This document shows, in pieces, positions 1 to 14,100 of a stretch of DNA of 64,000 nt; the stretch's first letter is position 1; every line of letters begins with the position of its first letter. Position numbers and translations under genes: made by a program. The stretch spans positions 9,274,001 to 9,338,000 of the forward strand of contig CM047425.1 of the NCBI GenBank assembly GCA_026168455.1, in the 5' to 3' direction. This DNA is from Theocolax elegans. Its lineage: Eukaryota > Arthropoda > Insecta > Hymenoptera > Cerocephalidae. The notes under the pieces are model-generated. The model was not told the origin of the DNA, did not search any database, and saw only the letters and a program-made list of their open reading frames with translations.

Positions 1-804
1 AACATTAAATATAAATTTAAAGAAAGTGTATGATAAAATTGTAATGAATGTTTCGACCACAATTGCCAGTTGGTCTCATCAGTAAGGACTGGCAATCTAC
101 CTTAGACATTGAATATAGAAATTATATCGAAATAGACCAAGAGCAATACTATTGAATGGGGTATATATATACATTTAGAAGACTTTATCACTTACATGTA
201 TTCAAAACCAAGAAAAAACCCCTAGTGGATAAAGTTGAAAACAATCAATATTGTCTTGGGTAGGCGCAAAAATGACCACACACGCCTAAATAAGATTTTA
301 AAGAGTAATACGCTCGTGAATTTTATGTTATATTAAATTTTTAACGGTCTGTAACGAGCCAGAATATATAAATATTCATAATCATTTTTCTTGGTTTTGA
401 ATACATGTAAGTGATAAAGTCTTCTAAATGTATATATATACCCCATTCAATAGTATTGCTCTTGGTCTATTTCGATATAATTTCTATATTCAATGTCTAA
501 GGTAGATTGCCAGTCCTTACTGATGAGACCAACTGGCAATTGTGGTCGAAACATTCATTACAATTTTATCATACACTTTCTTTAAATTTATATTTAATGT
601 TATCTTATAATAATTTTTATTTCCACATCAATATTTTTAGTCTCCAGAATTAAAATTTCTATACTCATCGAACTTGGTGTAGAGGCTGCAAATTTGTAGC
701 ACACCATGGACTAATGATTATGAATATTTATATATTCTGGCTCGTTACAGACCGTTAAAAATTTAATATAACATAAAATTCACGAGCGTATTACTCTTTA
801 AAAT
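1..804. repeat. Interlocked perfect inverted repeats
   Basis: Arm A (1-217) is the reverse complement of A' (385-601). Arm B (295-386) is the reverse complement of B' (713-804). I found no mismatches by eye in either pair. The order A, B, A', B' is crossed rather than nested, and B overlaps A' by two bases. Arm A starts at the first base of the window, so the repeat may extend further left. Perfect identity in AT-rich non-coding DNA implies a very recent rearrangement (serial template switching or a foldback insertion) or an assembly artefact. No coding potential is visible. Confidence 0.85.
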
Positions 805-885
805 TAATTTTTATCATTTGTTAACTCTGTCTCTCCATGATTACCACGCAACATCGTTGTTTTTACTACAACATTTTAACTTCGT
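805..885. repeat. Half copy of a CAC-GAGAAAAA-type MITE
   Basis: The text from about 805 (ATCATTTGTTAACTCTGTC, CTCCATGATTACCAC, then GTTTTTACTACAACATT) closely matches the right half of the element at 60907-61171. Only this half is evident. It abuts the B' arm of the inverted repeat. Confidence 0.55.
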
Positions 886-2039
886 TTAAGAATTACATAC
901 GTGTCAGTCAATTTTCTCGTAAACAAAACTTTCTCATTTATCCAAAATTAGTTTGTAACATTGTTCATAATATATACATATAGATATAACAAATAATGTT
1001 TAATGACATAAATTGATGTATGCAATACTTCAGAAGAAGTCGATAAAAATTGAAATTTAAAAAAAATTTAAGTTTTAATTTACTATTTTTCAAGTAATTA
1101 CATTATTTGGTTTTATTAATCTAAAAATCGAAGATTAAGGTATTACTGCAGTAATAAACATGTTTAGTGCAAAGGGAAAAAATCACCGCATATTTTCGTT
1201 TATCGGTTTGCAAGCTTGAATTATTCTTTACGTTTCCTCTAAATTCGGGGAAGCGTGATTTTACTTCTTTTTAAGTTTTTTTAGCAAATCTTTCTACATG
1301 ATTTTGTTTTACTTAATAGTAATTTTGATTTAGGAATGAATCTATATTTTACACGATTTCCAGCACAGATTTATACGTTAATCTCATACTCGTCAGTGTA
1401 CGTATTATTTTTTATTTTTGAGATTTTATAAAATGTACATTAATTGTTTGTATGTGACTTATTCACTTTGTCTAATGAGAATCATGCAAGATATACCTTT
1501 AATAAATATTAACCGCATCAGCTTAAATGTAAATAAGAAATAATATAACAGTATTACTTAATTTTCAGATCGAATGAAAATTTTGTTATCTGTTTTACTT
1601 AAGATTAATCTCCGCGGTACTTTAGGAAACTTTTCGTATTTTCAGTAAATGACAGACTAATTCAAATATTTAAATCGACTAATCATATTTATATTATTTT
1701 TAATTCTTTCGCAGATCTATAATTACCAATTCAAAAATATGTTGTATCAATATTTATTACGTAGTTTTTAACAATTTTGAAAATCATTGTGTTACAAATA
1801 ATATATATATTTGCTTTCTCCCAGACTTTACAGTGATATTTTCATGGTAATGTCACGTAAAACAAAAACCCTTAAAAATCGAGATAATATTCAGTCTACA
1901 CAAGGAGAAACGTATAAGAGCTTAACCATTCCAACTCGCCCTATTCCATCCCATTAGTAACGAGAGACAATTCCCGTATCGTCACGAAGTTTCCCCAAAT
2001 AAAGTAAAAAAAAAAAAAACAAAAAAACAACAAGTTGTG
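886..2039. other. AT-rich non-coding DNA
   Basis: No open frame with splice context and no recognisable element is seen. There is a poly-A run near 2010. Confidence 0.5.
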
Positions 2040-2350
2040 TGCATTTGGGAAAAGACAAGAGTCGAGTTGTATACAGTAGCTCGAAGAATCGTGACTTTCG
2101 AGCTAGCAGAGGATCCTGGATAATTTGGACATAGGGTAGGTATGCGATATCGTGTACGCGCTGTCTAGGAATAGAGCCAATTGTCTCGTGCTCGCGGCAA
2201 CGTTTGGTAATTGGATCGCGCCGGTTGGGCTAATGTGCCGCTCGCGAGCCGTTCGACAAATTGTGCCAATATCGAAAATCCGCTCGTGTCATCGGTATAA
2301 TGGAGTTTTATTATACGGGTGATATACGTTCGATCGACCGTGATGGCTTA
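2040..2350. promoter_or_regulatory. GC-richer island, candidate cis-regulatory region
   Basis: About 300 bp with clearly higher GC than its surroundings and no open frame. It is dense in AATT/TAAT-type homeodomain cores (GCCAATTGTC, GGTAATTGGATC, GCTAATGTGCC, AAATTGTGCCAAT). In AT-rich insect genomes, non-coding islands like this often are enhancers or promoters. The regulatory role is inference only. Confidence 0.3.
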
Positions 2351-2765
2351 AACCGTTAAACATTTTGACTCGTGTCTCTAGGTGAATTGACAGTTTCGGA
2401 CGCCCTTACAAAGTACGTGGGTAACACTGATAAAACGCTGTCATTACTTGATTTTTCAACCTTATAATTTTACTTATAACTTTATAATATTATACAATTT
2501 TTTCGGCAGCTTTTGCTCTATGATTTAGTTTCAATGATTTCCTTTGCGTCGATACGAAACGAGTTTGGACAAAATTTTATTTATTTTGAGTTAAGTTATT
2601 GTAACAATTAATTTATTTTTTGCGTACAAACTATTTACATTATTTTATGTAGTAATATAATACAAAACCATTACGTAAAGATATTCGGAAAAAATGTATA
2701 AATATAATTTATTTATGTAATATAATTTATAAATATTTGATATAATATTACTACGTGAACTCAAG

Positions 2766-2979
2766 CACTGAGAAAAATAGTATATTAAAATTACGATATT
2801 TTATTATTATCATAATTTTTACTATATTTTATAGGAATCGTTCACATATTTACAGTAACTTCTAACACAATTCATAAAAAAATTACGATAAAATATAGTA
2901 AATATTGTGATAATCGAAGTATTTATCTTTACGTTACAAAAAAATACAGTTATTTTTAACGTACCATATTTCTCAGTGT
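2766..2979. repeat. Palindromic MITE, CACTGAGAAAAA ends
   Basis: Starts CACTGAGAAAAATAG and ends ATTTCTCAGTG, with an internal imperfect inverted repeat (TTACGATATTTTATT against the ATTACGATAAAATATAG strand). It shares its ends, but not its core, with the elements at 22212, 28540, 53811, 57057, 60907 and 62338. Confidence 0.7.
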
Positions 2980-4075
2980 GTATCTATTATTTTATCACGT
3001 CAAATATTTATAGTTTATTAAAATATTAAAAATATGCGTAATGTTAAATAAAAATTTCTAACGATAATTCTTACAGAAATATTATTTTAATCGCCGAGAC
3101 AGTTTCATAATGAAGTAAATAAGCTTTATCTTTTTTAGAGTATATCAGTTCGATGTTTATTATTGTTTCTCTTAGTTAAATGGATAGGAATAATAAAGAG
3201 GGTGGAGTAAAGACAGTTTTTTCTACAGGCACGCGTGACCTTTTTCTCTAATCTAAAATATAGATAAAAAGTCACTGAAGTCATTTTTACGGCTGTCATC
3301 GAAACGATGCACGTGTTTTTATGGCTGCTAGAAAAACTTATCAGTTTAGATTTGCTGCAACTAAGACGCAGTTTAATAACATTGATACGAATATACTTCA
3401 AACTAAAACTTGAATCTATTTATGTCCATTGGAAATGTGTAATATTATTTCTACATATTATTATAATAACATTCCAATGGTTATTTATATATTTATCAGA
3501 ATTTTTTTTTGTTGTGATAATTGCGAATTTGATTTTATTTAAATCTACAATCTGTATAAAGAAAATTAAAATAATCTTATATTTTTTTTGCTGAATGGTT
3601 ATACATACTTTTATAGTTATATTGAATAATTAGGATATTATATAAAATGATGAGCTACACAGAATTTCAATGTAGATCTAATATGGTTTAGTAGTTGAAG
3701 TTGTTACCAAACGAAAAGAATATAAGAAGAGCACATAGTATGTATAAATAAGTGGACTTTCAAATAGAAGAATATCAGCTGATGGAGGAATTGAACGAGA
3801 CCCCCTGTAGCGTTGAATTCTGAATTTTTCGTCGAGTCCTACCCTTGCTACACGAGGAACAACCATATCAGCGGGAAGAAATCCTAACACTCCTAACCTA
3901 TAGGGTTCTCAAGATGAGAATTTTAATAGAGTTTCAATTGACTTTCAACGGAAGTTAACTATAGAGTAGTTTCGAAAAATATTAAAAAAATTTTAGATGT
4001 CTGATTAGATTGATGTATGATTAGAGAATTAGCAGTAATCGATTAAAATTTTATTGACTTTAATGAAAAACTTCT
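2980..4075. other. AT-rich non-coding DNA
   Basis: Short chance open frames only, with no splice-supported coding signal. The block at 3675-3905 is slightly richer in GC and unassigned. Confidence 0.4.
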
Positions 4076-4283
4076 AGTGAATTTGACTAAACTTTCACTA
4101 ACGCGGTAACAGACTTACGAAACCCAAAAAAATATTAAACTTTTTGTCAATTTTTACAAAACTTTTCATACCACTTTTTATACTTAAAATCTACTAATTT
4201 TTACTAAAATTACTTTAATTACTTGCGTTTTGTCATTCTGTTACCGCGTCAGTAAAATTTACTAAAATTTTCCTCTCCGCGTA
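4076..4283. repeat. Palindromic MITE related to the 62338 element
   Basis: An inverted pair flanks this unit: ACGCGGTAACAGACTTACG near the left and its partner CTGTTACCGCGTCAGT near the right, ending in TTTTCCTCTCCGCGTA. The GCGGTAACAGA core also occurs in the element at 62338-62713. The left terminus is not clear. Confidence 0.55.
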
Positions 4284-4841
4284 TTATTGATAATTTGATG
4301 TTAAATAAAAATAAATGAGAGATTTTTAAGGGTCTGGATTATACGTCACGCGATTACAAAAATAAATTACTCCAAATTGATGTATGATTAACCTTCGTTG
4401 TAACTTAAAACTATCAAACCAACCTTGTACGATGATAAATTTATAAAAATCTGTCATTTAGTTAAACACAGTTCGTTTTATAAATATATACGAAGGATAT
4501 TTGCATTAGCCGCCAGTTATATGTATATATATATATATATAAAGAACCTCAATACCAAGTTGCGGGATCCTTATCTTGTATATATTGTCAATCGAAAGAG
4601 AAAGAGGGAGAGAGATAGGGAGGGAGGGGGAGGGTTACCAAGCCGTTTCCAAGACATTACATCGGCATTCTAGAGCAACTCGTTAACGAGACTTTTCCTT
4701 AGCACCTTGATTCAAATACATTAGAAGCCATGTAGTCCTTGTTCCTTATCTTCGTAACGCGATCTTATACCGCAAGATAGAAAATCCCAAGATTTATTAT
4801 TAAAGTTCAAGTGGAAACTGGGATGAAAGGCTCGGAGAGAA

Positions 4842-4873
<32 letters not shown>

Positions 4874-7231
4874 GAAAGCTCTTTAATGGCGAACGGAATA
4901 CGGCTTCAAAGAGGGATTACGTTATACGACTTTTATATTTCGGTCTTCCTCACACCACCCACGCGAAAGCCGATATAACCCGTACTAGGCTCGCGGGGGG
5001 AGGTCTCGTTAAATATTAAGCTTCAAACTTTCTGCGTCCGCGAACCATCTATATATATATATATATATATATACACATAATCTATCTCTATCTTGCTTAT
5101 ACGAGTATTGTTGTTGTCTCCCTTTCCTCTCCTCTACCCCTCTCGCTTTCTCTCTTCCTTTCTCTCTTTATCTACGGGTTTTTCGTCGCGTTTATTCTCG
5201 GCTCGTATAACGACATCCCGCAATGATCGTAGGAAACGAGACATTTGAAAGATTATGCCAATCCACCGTGGCGGAAGCGCGAGTTTCAATGAAAAAAGAG
5301 ACGGAGAGAAGAAATCAGTTAGAAGGGTAAAGAAGAAAAGTGAGTAATATCGAAAATTTTTAAGGAAATGAGAAGAAAAGCTTGAATATATTAAGACTAA
5401 AGATTGTAATAATAAAAATTTGAATTTTCTTACTCATATAACTACGTAGATATATATATATACATTTACCAAATGTTGCTCGTGGAAAATTACGGATTAC
5501 GCGTCACAACGAGTTGTAGTGCACAAATGTTTTTTAAATATTCCATGATAAATAATTAAATTTGTGATTAGTTGGTAATCGTTTTTAATTTTTAAATGCA
5601 ATTAATTAAAGGCATTTTTAAAACCTGATAATTTTTTATATTCAAAATGTTTTATTATGTAGATAATGGAGATACAATATATTTTGTTTATTTATGGAAA
5701 TTGTTAAATTTTTGAGATGTCGAGATAAATTTTCATTGTATTTTCATTTTATATATGCATCGTTATCAGTTTACGTTACGAATCACAACAATTTTCTAAA
5801 AAAAAAAACTTAACAAACGTTCTATAATACAATAAATTATAAAATGCACACTTCTCCAAGAAATATAGTACAAAAATATAAATTGTTAAAGGCCAAGGAG
5901 AGAAAACGGTTTACTCCTACCTACTTTTACAATCTTTTATCTCTCACTCTTATACAACCAAAGAATTACATTTTTGCATTAATCAAACTTTTCTCCCTTT
6001 ATTCACAACTTAATAAATCTATATACCCTTTCGGTAGGAGTTTCCAAGCGGACCTATATATATACGGATTTTATGATTTACCAAGAGCCGCGTGTCATTT
6101 CTGAGAAGGAATATAATTCGTCAAGCGAATGAAAATGTCATAGCGAGGGGGAAAAAGAAAAAAAACGGAACTACGCCGCGACAAAGAGAACAACGAGAAG
6201 CGTTAGCCTCTTATACGAGTAATCGTGGGTACTCGGGTTTTACACCTCGGAGCGTTAATGAACATCGGTCTTGCGCGTTAAAGAACCACGGCAATTCGTT
6301 AGAGACATTTTTCTGATAAAAATATATTTGGTTAAGCTTTTCACACTTTTTTTTCTACAATTTACACGTATATATATATATACACAGCTATAAATTATAC
6401 AAAAAATTTTATAACGTTATTATGTGTATTTGCTTAAGTGTACAAACGGTTTGGGTTGTAAATACTAATACGGATAAAGGATACGTATATACATATACTT
6501 TTCATATTATTATACTTCTTTATAACGACTTTATGGAGTGTCTCATTGTGTTAGAAAACTACGTGAAAAAAATTTTCTTCTCGGTAAAAATATATTTAAT
6601 GCAACGTAATGTCTAAACGCGTAAAAAAGATCATTTTTATATTACTTTTTTAAAAAATTAAGTTCTTTTTTAATGTTAATTATAATTTTCAATATTTCAC
6701 ATTGATCTGCATTATTATCGATGGCTATTTACGCTACGATATTAAAGTAATCTAGTAAATTATCATTAATTTAAAATTATTTAATAATATATACTTTCTC
6801 ACAAGAAAGAGTTACATATTGTATACACACAATACAACACCATCAAAATGATGACGTATTATTCATTTTATATAATTATATCGTTAAATTTTCATCGTAT
6901 ACGTTCACGAAACATTGAAATATAATGCTATAAAATATTAAAACAATTTTCAATGTTTAACGCCATCTATTAGAAGGTTACCGTAACAGGTAGACGCGCA
7001 ACTCGCGCAAGTATTTTATGCATCGATATTCGGTACAACGTTTATAATCCGTTGATAAGTACAATAACTGCATGTGCATATATATGTTGCAATAAATCAC
7101 TGATATATAAATGCATTTTACAAAAGTGTAAAACACGTATAACTATGTTTTACGTAATGAATTATATAAGTTATCAATATTTTGAATAAAAATAGTTAGT
7201 GTAATATTCGTGAACGAAATGCAAAGCATAG

Positions 7232-7297
<66 letters not shown>

Positions 7298-8099
7298 TGG
7301 CGTTAAATTAATTATTAAATAATTATTAATATTTTTTATTCAGTTCAAGATTTATTTAAAAATGTTTGACCGTTTATCGAAAAATGAATAAACAGTAAAT
7401 ATTAAGAAAATAAATATTATTCGAGATAATAATGTACAAGAATATTTATCAATTCCACTTAATTTCTAGTGCATATACATTATTTCGTCATCGGACGAGA
7501 GTTTTCATAAAGACACATTTATCATCGTTCCATTCTCCTATCGTCTTTTGAACGTTGATTTCCCCATAGGTTTTTAACTTCAATATTGCTCTAAACAAAT
7601 CGTCGGCACGTATAAGACGTAACACGCAACGTGACATGTTGTCCATTATCAACAAACTTCACTCGATAATAGCTAAAACAAAAAATGACTTTCACTATTA
7701 TCTTGTAAAGATACTTACTTTAGTTTTTCGACGAAACAAAAAAAAACAGTACGATAAAACGAATTTCTCAACTACCTTCGGTCGAATCGATGACCACCCC
7801 GTTGATTGTGTAAGCGCATATATATATATATATTATTATTATTATAATACAGATAGGAAACCCACCCCTATCGATCGGTCTCACTCGGTAACAGAGATTC
7901 CTAACCGTGAAAAGTAGTATATGGGTCGCAATATCCCGCAGCTCTATCGACATAATTCCAGGGCGCTGGCGTAGCCCTCTACAATATTCACCCTACCTCT
8001 CTCTCGCCCTGGCAGCCCCCAGAGCACCGCAGCATTGACCGTCGGCGCGTCTAACCGTGCGGGAGTGAGGAAATCCGCACGCGAACCGAACCAAAAAAA
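4284..8099. other. Non-coding region upstream of Cep164
   Basis: Mostly AT-rich, with GA-rich microsatellites (about 4590-4636 and 4833-4876), a short TA run near 5050 and a long TA run at 7232. Somewhat GC-richer patches lie near 4680-5330, 6110-6310 and 7930-8099. No coding exon could be supported. The last 150 bp probably contain the Cep164 promoter and 5' leader. Confidence 0.45.
7232..7293. repeat. (TA)n microsatellite
   Basis: About 60 bp of uninterrupted TA dinucleotides. Confidence 0.95.
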
Positions 8100-8138
8100 A
8101 TGGCGGGATTGTTATCAGCGGAACCAACCAGTAAATAG
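8100..8138 (+). other. Upstream ORF in the presumed Cep164 leader
   Basis: An ATG preceded by a run of A opens a 12-codon frame (MAGLLSAEPTSK) ending in TAG, 48 bases before the Cep164 start codon. If the transcript begins upstream of it, this uORF could dampen translation. Whether it lies inside the mRNA cannot be seen from the sequence. Confidence 0.35.
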
Positions 8139-8186
8139 AGAAAAACGATCAGCTTTCGTTAGTCAGCTGATCCGCACATAACCGAG

Positions 8187-11100
8187 ATGAGCATCTCACA
8201 CGACAGCGCTTCCACGATCGTTTGCAAGGAGGTATTCGATGAAAATTCCCAGCCCTCCGAAAAAGGTATTGTGCTATTTTTTGCCTTCCTTCCTTCCTTC
8301 CTTCCTTCTTTTATTCAATTTCTTCGTTTATCAATCATTTTTCTTTTTACAAAATTACTTCACTTCAATCGAATTGATCACTTTTTCTCTTATCTATTTT
8401 GCGATTAGGATTATTTTGCGCGCCTCCGGTTTTTTCATACTGCGCGCGGGGTCGCGAGGCGCTCGGATATGCATCGCTGCATCTGTACATGCAGCGCGTT
8501 CAGAGGTCGTGACCTTGAATTATAGATTAGAAATATGGAAAATAGAGGATGTTGAGGTGAACCAGACGGCGTATCAATTTTTATGCAGTTCAACGACCTG
8601 ATATAAACCTTGATTGATGAATTTCTTTTATACACCCGGCCATTGATATGTACGCCTTGATTTATTTTGTTTACAGCGCGCGTGGCAACTATATGTCGTT
8701 TCAATTGGCTTGCGATAACGATTCTTCTCAGTTTTATTTTCAGCTTATGGTTCTCTAAAAAAGTATTTTCCATTGTTGCTAAATGTTTGTCGACGATCCT
8801 TCAAAATTTAAATTAATTATTATTAATACTTACACTTAACCTGACAAACTTGGTAACTTAATAAAATTTATATTTTTTTATTTCCTTTGACAATCGTCGC
8901 ATAATCTTGATACTTATTCACTATAGCAAGACGATTAATTTGTTTTGACCGTTTTTTAATTATTGTAAATTTTGACCATCAATATTTAAAATTATATTGA
9001 ATTAATCAACCCTTGTGTCATTACGTATACCATTACATTGTACATTTACCAGTAAATACTCAATTCAATTATCATTCGTAAATTGTTTGAATATATTTTT
9101 AAAACCATACACCTTCTACATTGTAAATAATAATAATATATCTTCTAGTCGTCGTTTAACAACCATTCCCAAACGTGAAATTGTAAACAATATAATTTCG
9201 TTAACTATATATATATATATACGTGCACGAGCTGAAAGAATAATGCGCGCTTCACGCGAGACAGAAAAGAAAACCAATCGAAACCGGAAGTACAGCTCCG
9301 AGGGCGAAGTCATCAACGATGACCCTGTGAAGGTTTTGCGCGGTTGTTTTTTTTTTTCGCCACCCCCAAGACGTCGTTGTCCTTCTCTCTCGTGCACGCG
9401 CGATGCGTGTGGGGTTTGCGCGCAGAGGGAAAATCAATAGAGCCCGCAGTGCGGCAAAAATGTTGTCGCCCTCGCAGCGCTTCCGGGTCTTTCGGGGGTA
9501 TATATAATCAACCCGCGAGACTCGTAGATTCTTATCTATATAACCTGACCGTTTCACTAAAATACTAGGCTATTTCATATACGTATACGATTTTTTTTTC
9601 TTCATCGTTACAGGTTACCAGATGTTTTCGTCGGGTAGAAAAGTGATTTTTTTATGTTACGCCTGGGTACTTACGAGGTACGAGGGGGTGGATGACATTG
9701 TATGGAAACACTTTTTTTCGTTTTCGTTGATAACGACGGTTTATTTTTACGTTTATTTAAAATTTTATGAAAGAGAAAGGGAGTATGGAATAGCAGAGTA
9801 GTTGTAAAAATAATGTTTGGTTCAATTTTTATTCAGGGAGAGGGGAGGGGGGGAGGGATGAGTCATTTTATTAATACCCTCATTTATATTTACACGATTA
9901 TCCATGTATTTTATCGATATCGTATAGATGTTATTAAAGTAGACTCGTCTGGATAACGTTATTAATGCTATGGTGTAATATAAACAATGTGAATAAAAAT
10001 TTTTCTACTTAAAAGCCAGTTTGAAATATCTTATTTGAAGAAATTAAAAATTAATTTCCTATATATTGAAATATTTTAAATACGTATAATAAATGTTAAT
10101 TACGACTCTCTGATCTATAGTTTGGTACAATAGGTATTCAATATGTGGGAAGGAATTTTATCTATTTTAATACACAACCGTATATATATCGAATACCAAT
10201 TCATACACGTGTTAGTAATAAAATCACGGTAAATTAATGTACAATTTTTATTAACCGCATTCTGACCTTCTAATAAATAAAAGTGCACCCGCGAGCTAAT
10301 ATTGAAATTAATAATTCCGCGTTTATGCGTCAACAAAAAAAAATAATGTACGTTAAATTCCTGAAAAAAATCTCTTGAATTATTGCTCGCGTGTAATAAA
10401 AATTAATGTACATAATTTATAATTTTGCATGGACGTTAAAAAAACAGAGAGAAAAGGTTTGGATTAAAAATGATTGACAAATTGAGAAAATTATTATAAT
10501 TTTTCAAGTAAAACTATGTAATAACTATAATTCTTGTAATATTTACTATATAAGATTTAGTAAATATAAACTATAGTGTTTTTTACAAATGATTTTGTGA
10601 TTTTTAATACAAAATGTCTCTCAGTATACAATTATTATACATCGTAAATTTTTTAACGGGACGGAAATAAAGTATAACAAAATTAAATTAATCTCAGAAA
10701 AAAAGGTTTAAAATTTACCTAGCATTTGAGGAACCTCTTTAATGGTTACCAAAGCTCCGTAAACAAAAATTCAATTTTTACAAGATGCACATAAAAGTTT
10801 CCCGTTCATCATCCCTACGATAACCATTTCGAAATTAAAAACGTCTTGCAAAAAAAGCGTGATGAAAGAAGGTAGTAAGTACCGTGTAAACCGCGTACTT
10901 ATATCAAAGGTAACGTAAAACCAAGATGGAATTTTTAACGCGAGCTATGAATTATTTTCACGATCTTTTAGGCCTGGAAATTGTAGGTATATATAGATGG
11001 TTGCACATAAGAATATATCGGTCGTGCACACATGTCGACTTGCACCTGGTGCCCGGGTAACTACAACCTTACAATCGTTGCGTGTACTTCGGTCTGACCT

Positions 11101-14100
11101 ATTACCCAAGGGCAATTATATACTTTCTATAGACTGGGAAAATATTGACCGGTGCATTTCACGTGCGGCGTTGGGTTTTTTTTTTCTAATGTTTGTTTTG
11201 CTTCGATGGTTTTTCTATCTCTACTAGGTTTTTTTTTTCAATTTTCAAAGTACTTTTTCCCTTGTTAAGTTTACCGTTAATTTCATTAATTATTTCAATT
11301 TTTTACAACACCCGCGTGAAATTAATTAATCGAACGCAATGCATTTGGAAAGCAAATGGAAAGTAAAAGCATCAATGCAAATTTTAAATTATTCATCGAG
11401 TAATTAATAATGAAAAGAGATGAATATGTATGTGCAGCGAGCACTACAGAAAAATAATATATATTTATATTTAAAAATTATTATTTTTTAATATACTTCA
11501 ATACAACAATGTTAATTAGAATAAACATTTCATTAATAAGATAAATAAACACTCGTTGTTTATAATACGAGATGGAAGAGTAAGAATAACAAATAACATT
11601 ACCTTGGATATAAAAACTATACTATACAATATGAGTGAAGGTAAAAATTATTAACGCGAATCAATAATTAAATGAAACTTAATATTTCTAATATATACCT
11701 TTTGAATTTCACTAAAAATTAATAATATATTCACTGAACTGCAGAAAATTGGTGTGTTATGAAAATATTATAAATAAACTTATAAATAACTTTTACATAT
11801 AACGTTAAAAATAAAATTAAAAGATATTGTACAACCAATCTTTGCGCACCCTTTATATATATAAATTAAATGAAAGCGCTTACATATATGAAGCGACATA
11901 ATATAATGAGCTTTTAATAACTAAAAGTTTATATTAATAGCTCGGTATAATTAACGCTAAACAAATTTTTAAGTATATATAAACACAGTTTATCAAATCG
12001 GTTATAATCATTAATTACATGTGTTACAATCTTGCTTTACTCGAATAAAGCATGTAACTTTATAATAAGTGTTGACGTTACTTACTCACCCTCGTAACGC
12101 AAGTTATAAGAAAAGATACGTTCTACAAAATGTAAAATCTTTCTTATGATGCAGCAATCACTTTTTTTTGTTTATAGTGGTTCTAATTGTAGCATACATA
12201 TATATTTGTACAACGTAATAATATAAAAGCTCTATTTGTGAACTAGATTTTCTGCAAGGTAATATAACGATTTTTAATTACTTACGGTTAAATAATTTTA
12301 TTTGAAATAGCTATATGTAAAAGAGCAGCTCGTAAACGACGTTTTAAAAAAAAGTGGTAGTTCATTAAAATTAATATAACGAAAGGGGTTTAATTAAGAA
12401 ATAAAATTTAAGTAAAATGCATAAATTGCAAAATTAAAATTATGTTACTCTTTAAATCAATGTGTACAATATACGTTATATGTACATGTAGTCAAAGTTC
12501 ATTTTATTTCCGTTCGTCGACGATGTACGATATATTCATTCATTCGCCACTACATAGTATAACTTTATCACGCGAACGTTATATTTTAAATACATTACCA
12601 TCGATTTTATAGAAATTTAAACAATATTATTTAAATAGATTTATAAAGCGTATTGAAGTTTTTAACAATATTTCATATTATAGACGTATAAAAAAGGATA
12701 TATATGTATAATCAGCGTTTATACTGCAAAGAGTTCTGTGATTAATTTAACATTTTTTTGTTATAAAAATTGCTTGTCAAGTAAACTAATATACAAACTT
12801 TTAAAAATGAAACGACAAATCGTGATGAAATTGAGTTTGTGTTCGCGATAAAAACTTAAGAAAAAGTTTGTTACACTGCAGTAACTATTCTAAATTGAAG
12901 TCGTAAATTTATCTTTAGTTGTATATATATACTTTTGTGTCAACAATGCCATTTATGTCAAACGTATTTCATTTTCAAATTACAATTTATATTGTTATAT
13001 TCTTTAAAATCATTTATCAATTTTCATTTAATTTTCCATTCTAAAATAAAATTTACATTTTATTGTCGATTAGCTTTTAAAAAACGATTTACTTTAAAGT
13101 GAATTTCAGGGGTATTTTCCTGTCCTCTAAGTTTAAAAATAGATAATTTTAGGCTTGTGTCGTCGTTTGTATTTTTTTTTCTTCTTCGACATTTTATATC
13201 CGCAATATAAAGTTAAAATATTCAAGTAAAAGGACGACAGTATAATTTTTATAGTTTAAATTTTCAATTTCATTATTACTGTGCGGAGATAAAATTTTTT
13301 ATTAATATCTTTTTGTAAAATAATAACATTTTATGGTGGGTTTGTACATGATATTAAAGTGGAATAGAAATTTAAATTGAATTTTGATTTATTCATTAGA
13401 AAAATTGAGTTTAGAACGCTTTTTTATACTTTTTAAAAGATAAAATCGACAAGTCACTTATGAAAGGGTTAATTTACATTTACCTATGTTTTTTTATACT
13501 AGTGTAGATACATTTTTTAATAATTAAGTTTCATAGCAAAGATTTGCAAATCTTACATAATTTTAGTAAAGTGTGAAAAACGTTAAAAAAATATTTATAG
13601 AATGTTTTAATTAGTTTGTTAGTTCTCTTAGTCCTTAGAATACAAGTATATATATATATACCAGTTTTTACTAAGAGAGATTTAGTACAAATCATCATAG
13701 TAAAATTCATTAGCTACCTTTGCCATAATTTCTCCATTGTACTTTGTTTATAGACTGTAAAACCGATTAGCAGTTCTGCTGAGTTAGCCGACATTTTTCA
13801 GTATACCTCGAGTGCAATGGAAATTTATTAGGCGAATTTGTACGTTCTGACAGATTTAAATTAATCAGCTAATAAATTAAAATTGTCTTTTATGCAACTA
13901 AAATGAGTGTTCTAATTAAGTCAAATGATTCATACTAATGGAATTAAAAAATGTTTAAACCATAAAATTGCATTTCAACTTATATAATTTAATTAATATT
14001 AACTTTAAATATATATAATAAATTCTTATCGACGACACGTACTGCCTCTCTTACGTATTAAAAAAAGTAAACTCTCCGAGGTTGATCGAAAGTCTGCAAT

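Noticed and set aside
8187..8601. Long frames continuing past Cep164 exon 1
   Set aside because: The true exon ends at the donor AAAG|GTATTG. The rest is intronic CTTCC repeat and chance frame.
9015..9568. Open frames of 90-140 aa on both strands
   Set aside because: They are intronic with mixed low complexity, overlap each other and show no domain.
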